A DNA stretch of 64,000 nucleotides from Hippophae tibetana (Eukaryota; Streptophyta; Magnoliopsida; Rosales; Elaeagnaceae), in the NCBI GenBank assembly GCA_037013495.1, contig CM072801.1:6806501-6870500 (forward strand). Reading direction: 5' to 3'. The position numbers and the translations under genes were made by a program. Each line of letters opens with the position of its first letter. Positions within the stretch are counted from its first letter, which is position 1. Under the pieces are notes generated by a model. That model worked only from the letters and a program-made list of their open reading frames with translations, did not search any database and was not told the origin of the DNA. This document shows, piece after piece, positions 38,854 through 50,644 of this stretch.

Positions 38854-40625
38854 GATATCGACCTCTGGCTATGATGGAAGGTTGTTAATTGTTATGTTAT
38901 AAGAAGATCAAATCAACGGTAAAATATATATATATTAAATATCAATAGAGGACCTTGGATTATGTTCCTATAAAGAGAGAAACAGCAAAAGCAATTTAAA
39001 AGCAGAATTTGGCATGAAATGTGTGCGACAATTATATGGGGGTGTTTATTAGATAGGCACAACCGCACAAGGATTGCAAATAGTTTTAAATTACTGGTGG
39101 TGGGTTTGGGAGACTTTGTTTCGTATAGGACGAACTTACTTGGTGGTAGTAGGCACCAATAAAAAGCAAGAAAGATTAGTGGTTAAGAAAAGAAAAGAAA
39201 AGAAACAAGGTTGTGAAATTATTGTGATAGTAAAAGTTAAAGCGAAAGCTAAAGTCCTTAAAGTTGGGGACGAGAGGAGACACATGTCCTCGTTCTACAA
39301 TGGAGAAATTATTCTTTATTCGTAAATATAGATTATATGATAGTCTGTATCAATTAGATGTTTGTTTAATACAAGTATTTTATTAAAATATCTAAAAATA
39401 AAAATTACTACAAATATAATCGGTAATCATAAACACTTCACTTAATCCCCAAGCAAACAAAAATTTAATATGTATGATTTGAATTCAAATTTTTTGGATT
39501 TCAGTTGCCGCTGGGTCACTAAATTTGTCTTAGTTGGAGTAATAGAATAATAAAGTAATAGTTGTTTTTTGTTCAAATTAGGTTTAATAATTGCTTCAGT
39601 TCATCAAAGGCGTTCTTTTGAATCTAGCATGCCGTGAAAGATTTATGGCAGTACAGTCTAACATGGCTTCTTTTTTCGGCATGTGAAACATCTAAAGATA
39701 TTGTTGACTGTCTGTCTGTATAAGAAATGAGAGTACTGTTTGTAATTTTTCTATTTCGTGTATGTTCTAGAGCTTCTAGTTAGTTCCTTGCGTTGTTATT
39801 TTCATTGAGTTTGTTTTTATGATATCACTGTCATTTTCTAAAGATCTAACCTTTTATAAGAAAGAAAGAAAAAAATCATAATAATAATAAAAATCTATCC
39901 TTCATTGCAATAGTCTTCGAAGTAAAAATAATTTGCATATGAGTATACAAGTTTAATGTCTTTTGTGAGCAAAAGTCAATTTATGATCGGAATACTACCG
40001 TTTGTCCCTCAAGTGTGGTACATGGGAAGAAAAAAATCACAGCCGTGTAAAAGAGTTACATGAACATATAACCACAATTTCACTATTATATGCACATGTG
40101 TAAAATTTACATTGATATGTAAACATAATTTTTTTACCACTATATGTATATGTAAAAAAATTACACTCCGTAATATTTGTATAACTTGAGTCTATTTTTT
40201 GAGCGAAGAAAACCCCCCTGGTGATCAAACACATAATCTACTGATAAAAAGAGAGCAAGAGAGCGCAGATAAAGACTATCTTTCAAATGGTTTTTTGGTC
40301 TAATTCAAGAAGTAGTTTTGAATTTGATTATGTTTAAAATAGAAAGAAACAAGATCCTAAACGAGCGAACATGCTGTGGATAAAATGGCATGGTTTGATG
40401 CCATCCAAAATTCACTGATTATAACAATTTTCAAATAGAAATTATACAATAATTGTCAGAACCTCATTTCTTTTAATTTCCCACCATTTTGTGATGGTAA
40501 TATAAAATGTGAAATACACACCTAAAACTTCCTTGTGCCACATCGACCCATAATAGGATCATCATTTGCAGTTGTAAAACTTTGATACATGTTACTTGTT
40601 CGTACTGGACCGATGGACCAAAACA
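38854..40625. other. Intergenic between the DUF761 and RS-protein genes
   Basis: The first 200 bp form the DUF761 promoter. A plus-strand open frame at 39074-39325 is Lys-rich, low complexity and unlike any family, so it is not called. The rest is AT-rich. The part next to 40625 is likely 3' UTR of the RS-protein gene. Confidence 0.45.
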
Positions 40626-43111
40626 TCAACGCTTGAGTTGCCTCCTAGCCAAAGCAGGAGTTTTCTTAGGGATGTACACCTTGTAGCTCACCTAGCATAC
40701 ATCATTAGTGAGACTGATTAGTGATTAGCTATCTATATTATTATATTACTGATATAAATAAAACTTTCAAAAAAACATAGGGAGCAATTGTAGCATACAT
40801 ATTTTAAAATCAATGTAACGAAACAATATGCCAAAACATAGCATTCACCTGCACCATTTCTCCACCGCGCATTACGGACATTGTTTTCTGCTCAAACTGA
40901 GACGCATCTTTAACTTCATCCTGAGGATTATCAGATTTTTTCTCGACCAATGAAGATTTTGGGGTACCAGAAGAGTCAGGAGCAGTAGAACAACAGGCCC
41001 TATCTTTATAAGGCGCTGCATTGTCATTACCACTCCTTCCTATCATGGTTCTTTCCCCTACGTTAAGGGTCTTATCTAAACTTGTCTCAGTAACAAATGG
41101 CTTTGCTTGAGGAGGTTCCTGTGAAGAAATAGCTTCTTGGTTCATACTGGAGTAAGTTTTTAGTGAATGACTCATCAATTCTCGTGTGGTTGACTCAGGT
41201 TGTACAGCCTGAGCATGCAAATTGACCTCTATATTTGGATTACTAGAACCAGCTATCTGATCGGTTGGACTAGTTTCTTTGGCAGAAACAGATTCATGGT
41301 TACAAGTTCTTGCATCTCGAAAGTTTCGATCATTTTGATAAGAATTCATAGCATCTCTCTTGAAAGCAGGCACATGGGTCTCTTTTACAGTTAACATTTT
41401 GGTTGAACTAACTACTTCAGCACCGGCCGTCTCTATAGACTTTACAGCCACCCTAGAATTATCCTCCTTGGGGTGTTTGGTTTGAACTGATTCAGCCTTT
41501 GCACCTGATTGCTTCATATTACTGTGATTCTTATCTTTCTGCCCTCCCTTGAACCTTTTTAAATTCTCCAAAGCCCGATGTCTTAAAAGTGACTCTAAGT
41601 CATCGCATTTTAAACCACCAGCAACTCCAGACACTTCATTTGTTTTCTCATTCACTGGATGTATTGTCCCGAATTCATCAATGTGTTTGTCACTAATGGC
41701 ATAATTCCCACCACGTATTCCCACACAATCCTGATTAGAAACCTTGTTTACGTCTTCTGGTTTAGTAATCTTGACATTTAAGACAGCAGTTTCATCCCCT
41801 TTATCTTCCTCTAGCATTATAGATTGCTCGGATACAACCTGTACATTATGATCTTCCTCCCTCTTGCTCTCCCCATCATTACTATCATTGCTTCTATAGG
41901 AAGGGTAATCATCCTGGAAATGTATAATCTCTTCCTTATCTTCATCCCTGCTTAATTCTCTGCCATCCTCATCCTTCTCTACAACTGTGATAACTGATCT
42001 CAACCGCCTCAAACTCTTCCGTGAGGAATCTGTGGAAACTTTCTCGTCACTGAAATACTCACTACTTTCACTACATCGACTACATGAAGAACGACTTCCT
42101 GACCTATATCTACTCTTTTTGCTCCCTCCTTTAACCTTCCCCAAATTTCTTTCATCTATCTCTTCTTTAACATACCTGCCACTGTTTTTCTTGTGTACAT
42201 CATGGCTACTGATGCTCCCACCCCGAGAAGAAGTTGAGCAACTCCGAGAATCACTATTTGTGGAGCTAATACTTGGATCTCTCTTTGGCTTCTTTTGATG
42301 AGCCTTTTTCTTATCCTCGTGATCATGATTCTTCTTCGACTTTTTTCTCTTTCTCACACGGGGAGAATCCTCACTAGTGTTACTGCTATAAAAGCGTCTC
42401 CTAGACCTCTTCTTACTAGTTTTTGCAGACTTTTGAGAGCCGGACTGAGCCATTTTGATTCTGTACTTATCAACGAAACTACTAGAATATGGTGATACTG
42501 ACATTGAACTCCTTGAACTATCATCATGATGACGAAGCTTCTTGGATTTATGTTTCCTACTCTTAACCTTACTCTTCCTCTTGCGAGCCTAATCAGCCAT
42601 ATATAAATATTTAGATACATAGCTAACAATAACAGTAAACATATTGTAAGAACATCACGTCCCGCAACATCTTCTGAAACCTAACACTTAATCCACTGGT
42701 GAAAAAAAAATATGTAATAATACGAATTTTGAAAAATAAAAACTCAAGTTTTAGCAATTCAATGAATGATATATGGCTTAGTTATAGATATAAAGTTCAA
42801 TAAAATTGAAGCATAACAACACTGAACTACTTGTGCCCAAGGAGAAACATAATCCTCGAATTATTTTTCTTATATTCTCTTTTCTGGTGAAATTTCTCAA
42901 CATACAAGCCATTGAAAGGTAAGTTCAAAGAGTGTGACGAAGGATGAAAGTAATCTAATCGTAGATCATAGAAAAAAAAATTATAAATAATAATAAAAAT
43001 TGAACACTAAACGTCGAAACCTAAGACACAAAACCGAGAAAGAGAGAGGATGAGAACCTTCAATGAATCCTTGGAACGCTTTTTCCTGCGAGAAGAAGAA
43101 GATTTGCCCAT
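40626..43111 (-). CDS. Arg/Ser-rich nuclear protein (SRRM-like), 3 exons
   Basis: Minus-strand exons 43111-43058 (18 codons), 42588-40849 (580 codons) and 40691-40626 (21 codons plus stop) give 619 residues, in phase with GT-AG junctions. The N-terminal about 200 residues are dense in Lys, Arg and Ser (KSSSSRRKKRSKD, RKRKSKVKSRKHKSKK, then many SR, SS and RS pairs) and act as likely nuclear localisation signals. The remainder is acidic to mixed and looks disordered. The last exon encodes VSYKVYIPKKTPALARRQ, a short motif that I recall as conserved at the C-terminus of this plant family, which supports the terminal exon. The domain style suggests a splicing-speckle or RNA-processing role, but no catalytic or RRM domain is visible, so function is inferred only. 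Start: the ATG in exon 1, with MGKSSSSRR typical of the family. Confidence 0.87.
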
Positions 43112-43482
43112 TTGGGTTTTCCTGCAAACACTAAACAGGCACACTATAAAAACCTAAAACATTATTAGAAAACAAAACTAGAGAAAGAGAAAATACGAAA
43201 GGGATTTGTAATCGGCTTGTAAGGGTTAGTGACAATTGGGATTTGGGAATTGTAGTTCAAGTTTGTGAAACGAGAATGCGAGAATGGAAAGATAACATGC
43301 GCTAGAGTGGGTGGTGGGTTTATTTATTCTCTTCTTTTCGTTTTTTTCCCCTCACTCTCACAATGTTTGCAAATTAGTCCCTTGCAAAATTTGTTTTCTT
43401 GAACAAAAAGAATACTCATTTGCTTTAATTGTATAAAATAATTTCATTCTTAAATCAAATTTTATTTTAACTTTATTCAAGG

Positions 43483-43532
<50 letters not shown>
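43483..43532. repeat. (TA)n microsatellite
   Basis: About 25 uninterrupted TA dinucleotides. Likely length-variable and prone to assembly error. Confidence 0.95.
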
Positions 43533-43536
<4 letters not shown>

Positions 43537-43639
43537 TTTAAAAACATTATATACATATATATTTTTATATAAGATTAAAAGTAAAAGCATATTAATAATT
43601 AGATTAAGATACAGTAAATAAAACTAAATTGATCTATTA

Positions 43640-43996
43640 CATCAACACGTAGATATTATCGACTAATAAAATTCAAATGTTTCATCTAAACAAAGAAAGA
43701 GAACTATTAGAGTTAATGAATATAGAAATTCTGTTGAGAGGATAACTTCGATACTTGTAGAAGAGATAAAAAATATTGACAACATTTTGAGTCGATCCAT
43801 CACAAAAAGAGAAGAACAAATTAGGTTGTACAATGAATTACAAAGGATCACATCACTTAGCAACGATGAGCTTGATGTTGCTACAATTCTTCTTGTTGAC
43901 AAATCCGCAAGAATGAATGTATTTTTCGACGTACTTGATGACAACAAAGATGGTTGGATTAAAAGTCTTCTTAGACGTGAAGGTGCATTATATTGA
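43640..43996 (+). pseudogene. C-terminal remnant of a Myb/SANT-like transposon-associated protein
   Basis: An open stretch ending at TGA 43994-43996 encodes a helical segment (LVEEIKNIDNILSRSI..EEQIRLYNELQ). It closes with LDVATILLVDKSARMNVFFD and then WIKSLLRREG. I recall the closing pattern (an Asp-Val-Ala stretch, a Lys-Met/Ala-X-Val-Phe-Phe stretch, a Trp-Val/Ile-X-X-Leu-Leu end) from plant Myb/SANT-like proteins often encoded by or near PIF/Harbinger transposons. The DNA-binding N-terminus is absent, so this is a fragment. Family assignment is moderate. Confidence 0.5.
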
Positions 43997-46276
43997 GTTA
44001 TGGATATGTGTTATTACTATATGAATATTCGTTTGTAATTGTTATATTAGCCCTGTTTTGATATCTAACTTAGTTTTAATTAGACTAATATCAATATTTT
44101 GATATAGTGTTTTGAACACTTTGTATTCTGAATATGAACATTTGTGCTTAATTGAATAGATGATACGAAAGTAGTAGGATCAACATACATTTGTAATTTT
44201 GTTTACATTGATAATTTGTTGTTTTGTAAACAATGAATAGCATTATTGTACAAAAAAATCCCACAAATGACTTCAATATATTGAATGCTATCAAAAACAA
44301 TCCTAATAACATCATTCATCTCTATAAAAGTAAATATATAATTAATTTTTTATGATATAAAAAAGGAAATATATTTTTTTTACTTAAAAAATTGAAATTA
44401 AAATTTATTATTTAATTTTTTTTATGAAAAAATGGTAATTAAATGACATTATTTGAACTTTAATGAATGTAGGGTATTAAAGTAATTTATAATTTTTTCC
44501 ATTTCATTCCAGTGACAAACCAAACACTATAATCTTGATTCCGAGCTTGATTACAGTGGTCAAACCAAACAACATTGTTTCCTTTTCATTCTGTTTCATT
44601 CCAATTTTGATTCCATTCTACGAATCAAACGCTACCTTATAGAATAATATTTATAAAAAATTTAAAATTTATAACTATAAAAATAATACTTTTAATATTA
44701 AGCTCATATATGTGTTTATATGTAAAGAAATTTTCAAACTAAAAAATTCATATTTAATGTCATTTAGTTTGATATTATTTAAATTTGACCAATTATACTC
44801 GTTAAATGTTTTATAATATTATTTTTATTATTTTTTAATTTTCAAATTCTTTCTTACCACTTTGCAATTTTGTCCATTTTTTTAATGTATAAAAAATAAC
44901 ACAATAAATCACCTAAATTTATGAAACCTTAACATTGAAATTGTTAAATAGGAGCCATTAGTAGGAATGTCAATTTCTTTCGTATGAATTGAAATTTGTA
45001 AAGAAATCTGTATTCTGACACCAACGTGGAATGCCCTTATGGAGAATGAGGTGTAGAAAATAACCCTCCATGTCCATCTATTTCTCGATCCTTAATTTTT
45101 TTAAAATATATTATGCTTGTAAAATTTTAAATAAATAAATAAATATTTTGATAAAAAATATTTTTAATAATAAATTAATATTTTAATAATGAAAATTTAA
45201 TATTATGAAATATAAGATAATAATTATTAAACTAACAAAATAAAATATTTATTTATAGTTATAATTTATATTCTAAATGTAAACTTATTATATTTAATTA
45301 CATAAAAAATAATTAATTTTAATTTATTTATTAATGTAAAATTCTCTATCCACATGATATCTAAATGGAGATGGGATAACCTACCCACCCCCACCCCACC
45401 TCATTACATCACTAGCCATTAGATGAGTATTTCGGTCCGGCAACTACTTTATTTTTATGATACAATGTTCCAAATTAATGGTGAGAGACTATCCAGGGGA
45501 AAGGGTATTATATGTATTGTTTAGAGTTTTAAGGAGATAGAAATGATACATTCTCTCATCATTTTTTGGTTTTTGACAAAAAAAAATTACCTTTTCTAAA
45601 TCCTTCTCTGTTACCCTTTGTAATTTCCCTGAATAAATAGTTAAACCTAACTTTGACTAGTATATTACATTTTCAATTATATCCATTGCTTTTAACTCTT
45701 AATGATTATATCAAAATGCTTTAATCTACTTATAACTATCATTCCATTTCCTTCAGTTGAAGTGTTAATGGGTAACTTTAATAACCTTTAGGTATCTTTT
45801 ATAGTTGAGTTCCAATTTTAAAAAAGTGGGAAAAATGACCTCCCAAGCAAGCAAATGGAGATGCTGCTAATGAGTCACACAGTACAGAAAGATGAGATGC
45901 AACCAATGTAGGAGTACAACATTAGGCAAGTTTAATGGCGGTATCAAAATTAGACTAAACACTCACACATTAAAAAGACACCGCCTAAAATAGAGATTCA
46001 GGTTCTTTCAACATAAACAGCTAGCATTGCCATGTCACAATGTTCTTCAAATGTCTCATTCATATACCTGTGGACTGCAGAACTCTTCCTTTCACTTGTG
46101 GGGGGATAGCGTCCTGGAATTGGCCACAAAGTATAGTAAGCTCTGAGTATTTTTCTTTTTCATACTTTCTCAAAGATGAGGACGTCCCAGTTCTACCTTT
46201 CTAATTCAAATGAAAAATCGATACCCCATAGTATTTGAAGGGTTAAAAGTTACATGAACAAGGTATAAAAGAAACC

Positions 46277-49200
46277 CTATCTATATTTTTCGGGCAAGCG
46301 GTATCCAGACGTAACTAGTTTGTCTACAAACATCTTCCCAGTCTTGGGCATGACATGCCAGTGTAGGGTCAAGTTGAAATCCTTACCGCGCATATTGCTT
46401 CCCTACAAAGTCGAAAATGGTTAGATTTGAACTAAAAGATGATAAAGATAATGAACATAAATGGAAAGCTATTTCACAAAAGCTAGCACACCTGATCAGT
46501 GAAATGATACTTGTTTGAAGTATGAATCGAGAATTTGGCATTTTCCTTGGAAGGTATTATACCATCCCAAAGGGAGATCTGTAGAGATATAAAACAGACA
46601 AGGGAAAAATAATTAATAGGAATAGAGAGAGATGGGGAAGCACTATGAACCAGTATGAACAAAAAATATTTAACAAATGAAGAACCATATTAATATGGAA
46701 TGTGGATATGCATTCAGAAGTAGGATTCAAAGGTAAAACGATTAATCAAATTTTGTGCAGCCGATATGGACAAGATATTACCTGGTTCAAGGAGTTCTTG
46801 GGGGTTTCATACTCAGCAGCCACGAACACAAAAACCTGCCAATAATTGTAAAATGAATTGTTCAATATTTTCCTTCAAATTTTATTGGATCAGATTAATT
46901 GTTCATGTAATTGAACGGACAAGTGAATAAGGATTATTTCCTTAATTGAGCTGTCTTGTGTCTCATATAATTTTATAGGACATACATGAAATGGAAAAAG
47001 ATCACAAATATGTGTTGTACGTACGTGAATGAAGGCATTTTCTAAAGTTAAAATAAATAGTTATTCAACTGACTAAATGACTCAAATCCTTCTGTATAAC
47101 AGCGATGCATTAATTTGGTTGTGACTATCATACTGCGACATCAATGTGTTTTTAAGAACCTTAAGCATATACATAGCAACGAAATACAATAATGAAGAAG
47201 ATGACAATGAAAAGTTTGGTTAAAGTAAGACAAAAATTCATCAACTGGTAAACCTGTTTTGTGTTCCATGTAAACAATGACTGCAAGTCCGCTGATATAA
47301 TCAAACTCATGCTGACCTGCATAAGATGAAGACATGTTGATTCACATTGAATGTACAGGTAGCCAATGCAAATTTGAAACAAGATGGTAAATTAGAAAAG
47401 AAAAGGAGGGAAAAGAAACAAAGACAATGGCTTTTTAGCGGAACTCTTGACTCAAGCATGAAAAACCATAAAACACTTGTCAGTATACAAATATTATGCG
47501 GTTCCAAACTTAAGGACCCTATCAGACGCTCATACATCTAACTACCAAGTTTTCGCAGGTACACGAGGGAAAACATCCCCAAAATGATAAACGACCAGTT
47601 AGCTTCCAAGCTGTTTTTCTGGAGGGAATGTATCAGAGAATTCCAACATTTAGACTGCAAAAACTTATAACACCTATCATATAGACATCTATTACTATTT
47701 ACACGTGATGACTTTATGAAATAGAGAAATAGAGTCATCAATGTACTTTTCTTCTTAATATTTGTTCATTTTATTCAATAAATAGTATTTTTAGGGTTAA
47801 AAATATTAAAATATGAACTTTCTAGTGAAAAGGGGGTGAAAATATATTTTTTGGGATTTTTCTAGAATTTTTATGGATTTTTTTATAAATTTATAACACA
47901 AAACCAATAAGAAACTACCACGTGAACGTCATGTAAGCAAAGGAGCTGATCAAACAAGCCAAGTAGATGCCACACAAGTAGAGAAGACCAATTGCACAAT
48001 GCCACGTGTTTCCAGTGACGCAGTATCATGCCATATGTCAACACGACGTTCGTTCCAAGTTCACCACTTGATCAATGCGCTCAACATGCATCATGACCTG
48101 ATTCGTTCATTCTTTCCACTCATGCACCACTCAAGCCATAACTGTAAATCACAGATTGCCACATGTCGCTGAGTCAGCGTGCATTGGCTAAGACTAGTCT
48201 TGCGTGCCACATGTCTCACACTGATTGGTTCTGCCTTTTCTTCATGCCACATGGCACACTCCTATTGGCTGGCACTATTAATTTTTTCTTTTTCATCTAA
48301 TCATTTGATTTGAAGTTATCTAACACTCCAAATTCCATATGAGTTATATTTAACCCTCTAATTTCCACACAAACTCTAATGAGTCAAAATTAGCATAATT
48401 TTTATCAGATTTTGGAGCCAAGAAGACAGAAAAACACAGAAAAATAAAAAAAGATACAATTTTGATGGAGATTTAAAAAGAGATTACTATTACTGTAGAT
48501 TTTCTGAGAATATTAGGCTGGAATAGTGTTGTACAGGCTGTGAATTTAGTGTAGAACAAGCTTGATTTTAGTTGTTGATACCAACTGTATTATTCCTAAG
48601 TTAGTGAGAATTTGTCTACCTTTTAATCCTATTTATAGTACTGTATATACATTTGAATTAATAAGAGAAAATAAAATAAGAATTCAGTTTCTCTCCACTA
48701 TCTCTCAATATTTTCTTCATGGTATCAGAGCATTTCTGAAATCCATTTTTTTTTCTCACCAATTATGTCCAAGGAAGATTTTCTGAAATCCAATTGCTCA
48801 GTCGCTGTTCTCCGGCATCAATCCTAATAGTTCTCTGTTTCAGATGTGCATCGTCGTTCATCTCTGTTCATCGTCGTTGCCATCTGGTTCATCTCTGCAT
48901 TCTGTTTCAGCATCGAGATTTTGTAACCAAATCAGCCTAATCTGCCCAGTTTTAACCCAATAGACTCAATCTACCCAGTTTCAGTCATCTCAGACCAGTC
49001 ATCATTGTTGCCGACCATCTCTACATCATCGTTGCCGACCATCTCTACATCGTCGTCTGCGATCATCATCGTCGTCTGCTTCAGTCACGCAAGTCAGTAA
49101 GTCCCACAGTTGCATTCTATTTTTTTTGTGTATATATCTTGGCCTGACCCGGGAAAACCCTTCTCCAACATACCCGACATGACCCGGTTCAGCAAATTAT

Positions 49201-50644
49201 CTCAAAAAAAAAACCCCCACAAATTTCAGTCCACGTATAATCTACAATTGAAATAAATGGTCACAGAAAACAATCTTATACCCATCACTAGTCACAAATT
49301 AAATGGGTATAATTATCTTCAATGGTCCTAATCTGCCACTGTCGCTCAATCAGGTAACACCACCAACGTTTTTAGTGTGAAACAGGTTAAGAGACAATGG
49401 ATTATAGATTCACGTGCTTCAGATCACATGACGGATGATGCGTCTCTTCTTGTAAATCTTAAAACTTCCCAAGAAGGATACACTGTCAGAATTGTCGATG
49501 GATCAATATCCAAAGTAACAAGGATTGGTTCGGCAAAAATTTCAAATTCTTTTATTCTTGATTATGTCCTTCTTGTTCCAACCCTTGATTGTAATCTCTT
49601 ATCAATTACTAAACTCACACGTGATAAAAATTGTGTGGCAAAATTTGTTTATAATTTATGTGAATTTCAGGACTTGGATTCGGGAAAAACGATTGACAGT
49701 GCTAAAGAATGCTTAGGACTCTATCTTCTCAACAGTGAAGACCTTCCAGAAAGACAAGTCCTCCAAGCTGTATCCGAGGTTCAGTATCAAAATACGTATA
49801 TTTGCGTATTCAGTCAATTGAGGTAAGACCGTGAAAGAATGAAAGCATCAAAATGCTTGACCCTACCCTAAATAATGATAAGCTTGATAATTCTTACAAA
49901 GTAGCAAAAATACTTGTTTCAGATGATGGTCACTACTTTATCACTTAGTAATGTAATTTTAGTTTTCTACATTTCTAGTTCTAACGTCAGGACATAAATT
50001 GACACCATAACTATGTTAAATGCTGGGCATATTACCACTTGAGTTCAATCAAATAAACAAAATGCACCAAGACTCAATCTTTACACCCTAATTCCAACAA
50101 TATTGTGCTCCAATTCCAGTATACGTAAATACAATCACATTCACATTCAATCAGATGAAGCATAAATCTAATATACAAAATCTTGGATAATTTCAAGAAA
50201 ATAAAGTAATGACATGTATATAGGCACAAAATTCCATAACGTACTATTAGAAAAAGGTAATGATAGCATAAATTAAAGAAAACCCATCAAGCGCACCCCA
50301 GGCACTTCCAGAATCAGTTCTGAGAAGGCCGCAGAACAAAACATACCTCGTCGTCGCCGTTAGGTTGCTTCTGGAACCAATTAATGTTCTTCACCTAAAA
50401 AAATCCAGAAATACAAACAATAAATTATTAAAAAATGGAATTGGGTGTTCGAAATAACAGGAATCTGAAACCATGATCTAGAATTAAAATATTAATAAAA
50501 ATGAGAATTAAGAGGTACCTGGATTTCGGCGGTGGGAGTTGGGTGGTTGAGGTTATCAGAGAAGGAAGCCATAGCGCAGATTAGAGCCAAGATGGTGAGT
50601 CCGAAGGTAAACAAAGCATTGGCTCTGTACCCAAATGAATGCAT
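46277..50644 (-). CDS. Signal peptidase complex subunit 3 (SPC22/23 type)
   Basis: Accessory subunit of the ER signal peptidase complex, which removes signal peptides from secretory proteins. Minus-strand exons: 50644-50519, 50394-50347, 47316-47254, 46835-46782, 46578-46492 and 46402-46277, giving 167 residues, the same length as I recall for the Arabidopsis protein. A single N-terminal membrane segment (about residues 9-29, [19 protein letters not shown]) is followed by the lumenal domain. That domain contains [51 protein letters not shown] and [13 protein letters not shown], all characteristic of the family. All junctions are phase 0. The gene has a long intron 2 (47317-50346, 3.0 kb) holding a copia remnant in the opposite orientation. 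The coding sequence shows no defect. Confidence 0.95.
47930..48280. other. GC-richer island with repeated CCACATG/CCACGTG and ATTGG motifs (in SPC3 intron 2)
   Basis: Unlike its AT-rich surroundings, this stretch carries CCACGTGAACG, GCCACACAAG, GCCACGTGTTTCC, GCCATATGTC, GCCACATGTC (twice), GCCACATGGC and three ATTGGCT/GATTGG (CCAAT) boxes. It lies immediately upstream of the copia LTR-like segment, same strand. It may be an older LTR or promoter piece. Origin unresolved. Confidence 0.45.
48464..49850 (+). mobile_element. Ty1/copia remnant in SPC3 intron 2, antisense to the host gene
   Basis: A LTR-like segment (left edge not fixed, ending at about 48719 with TCTTCA) is followed immediately by the classic copia primer-binding site TGGTATCAGAGC at 48720-48731, complementary to initiator tRNA-Met. 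A gag start-like block [20 protein letters not shown] lies at 49257. After an internal loss, the protease and pre-integrase region at 49377-49826 begins [15 protein letters not shown], where the catalytic DSG triad reads DSR. It then has the usual [21 protein letters not shown] stretch. RT, RNase H and a right LTR are absent. Inactive fragment. Confidence 0.85.

Larger units (their letters stand above)
43112..46276. other. Intergenic with TA microsatellite and transposon relics
   Basis: The first about 200 bp form the RS-protein promoter. A (TA)n run lies at about 43483-43532. A transposon-associated coding remnant is at 43640-43996. At 44515-44640 there is sequence of the ACCAAACACTATAATC..TTCCATTCTACGAATCAAACGC type, typical of DNA-transposon ends. 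Beyond 44700 it is AT-rich with no gene. The last about 250 bp before 46277 are probably the 3' UTR of the signal-peptidase gene. Confidence 0.5.

Noticed and set aside
39074-39325. Plus-strand 83-codon open frame as a gene
   Set aside because: Low-complexity Lys-rich translation, no family similarity, and it lies in the DUF761 promoter region.
41987-42495. Plus-strand frames opposite the RS-rich gene
   Set aside because: Shadow frames of the Ser/Arg codons on the minus strand; no independent support.
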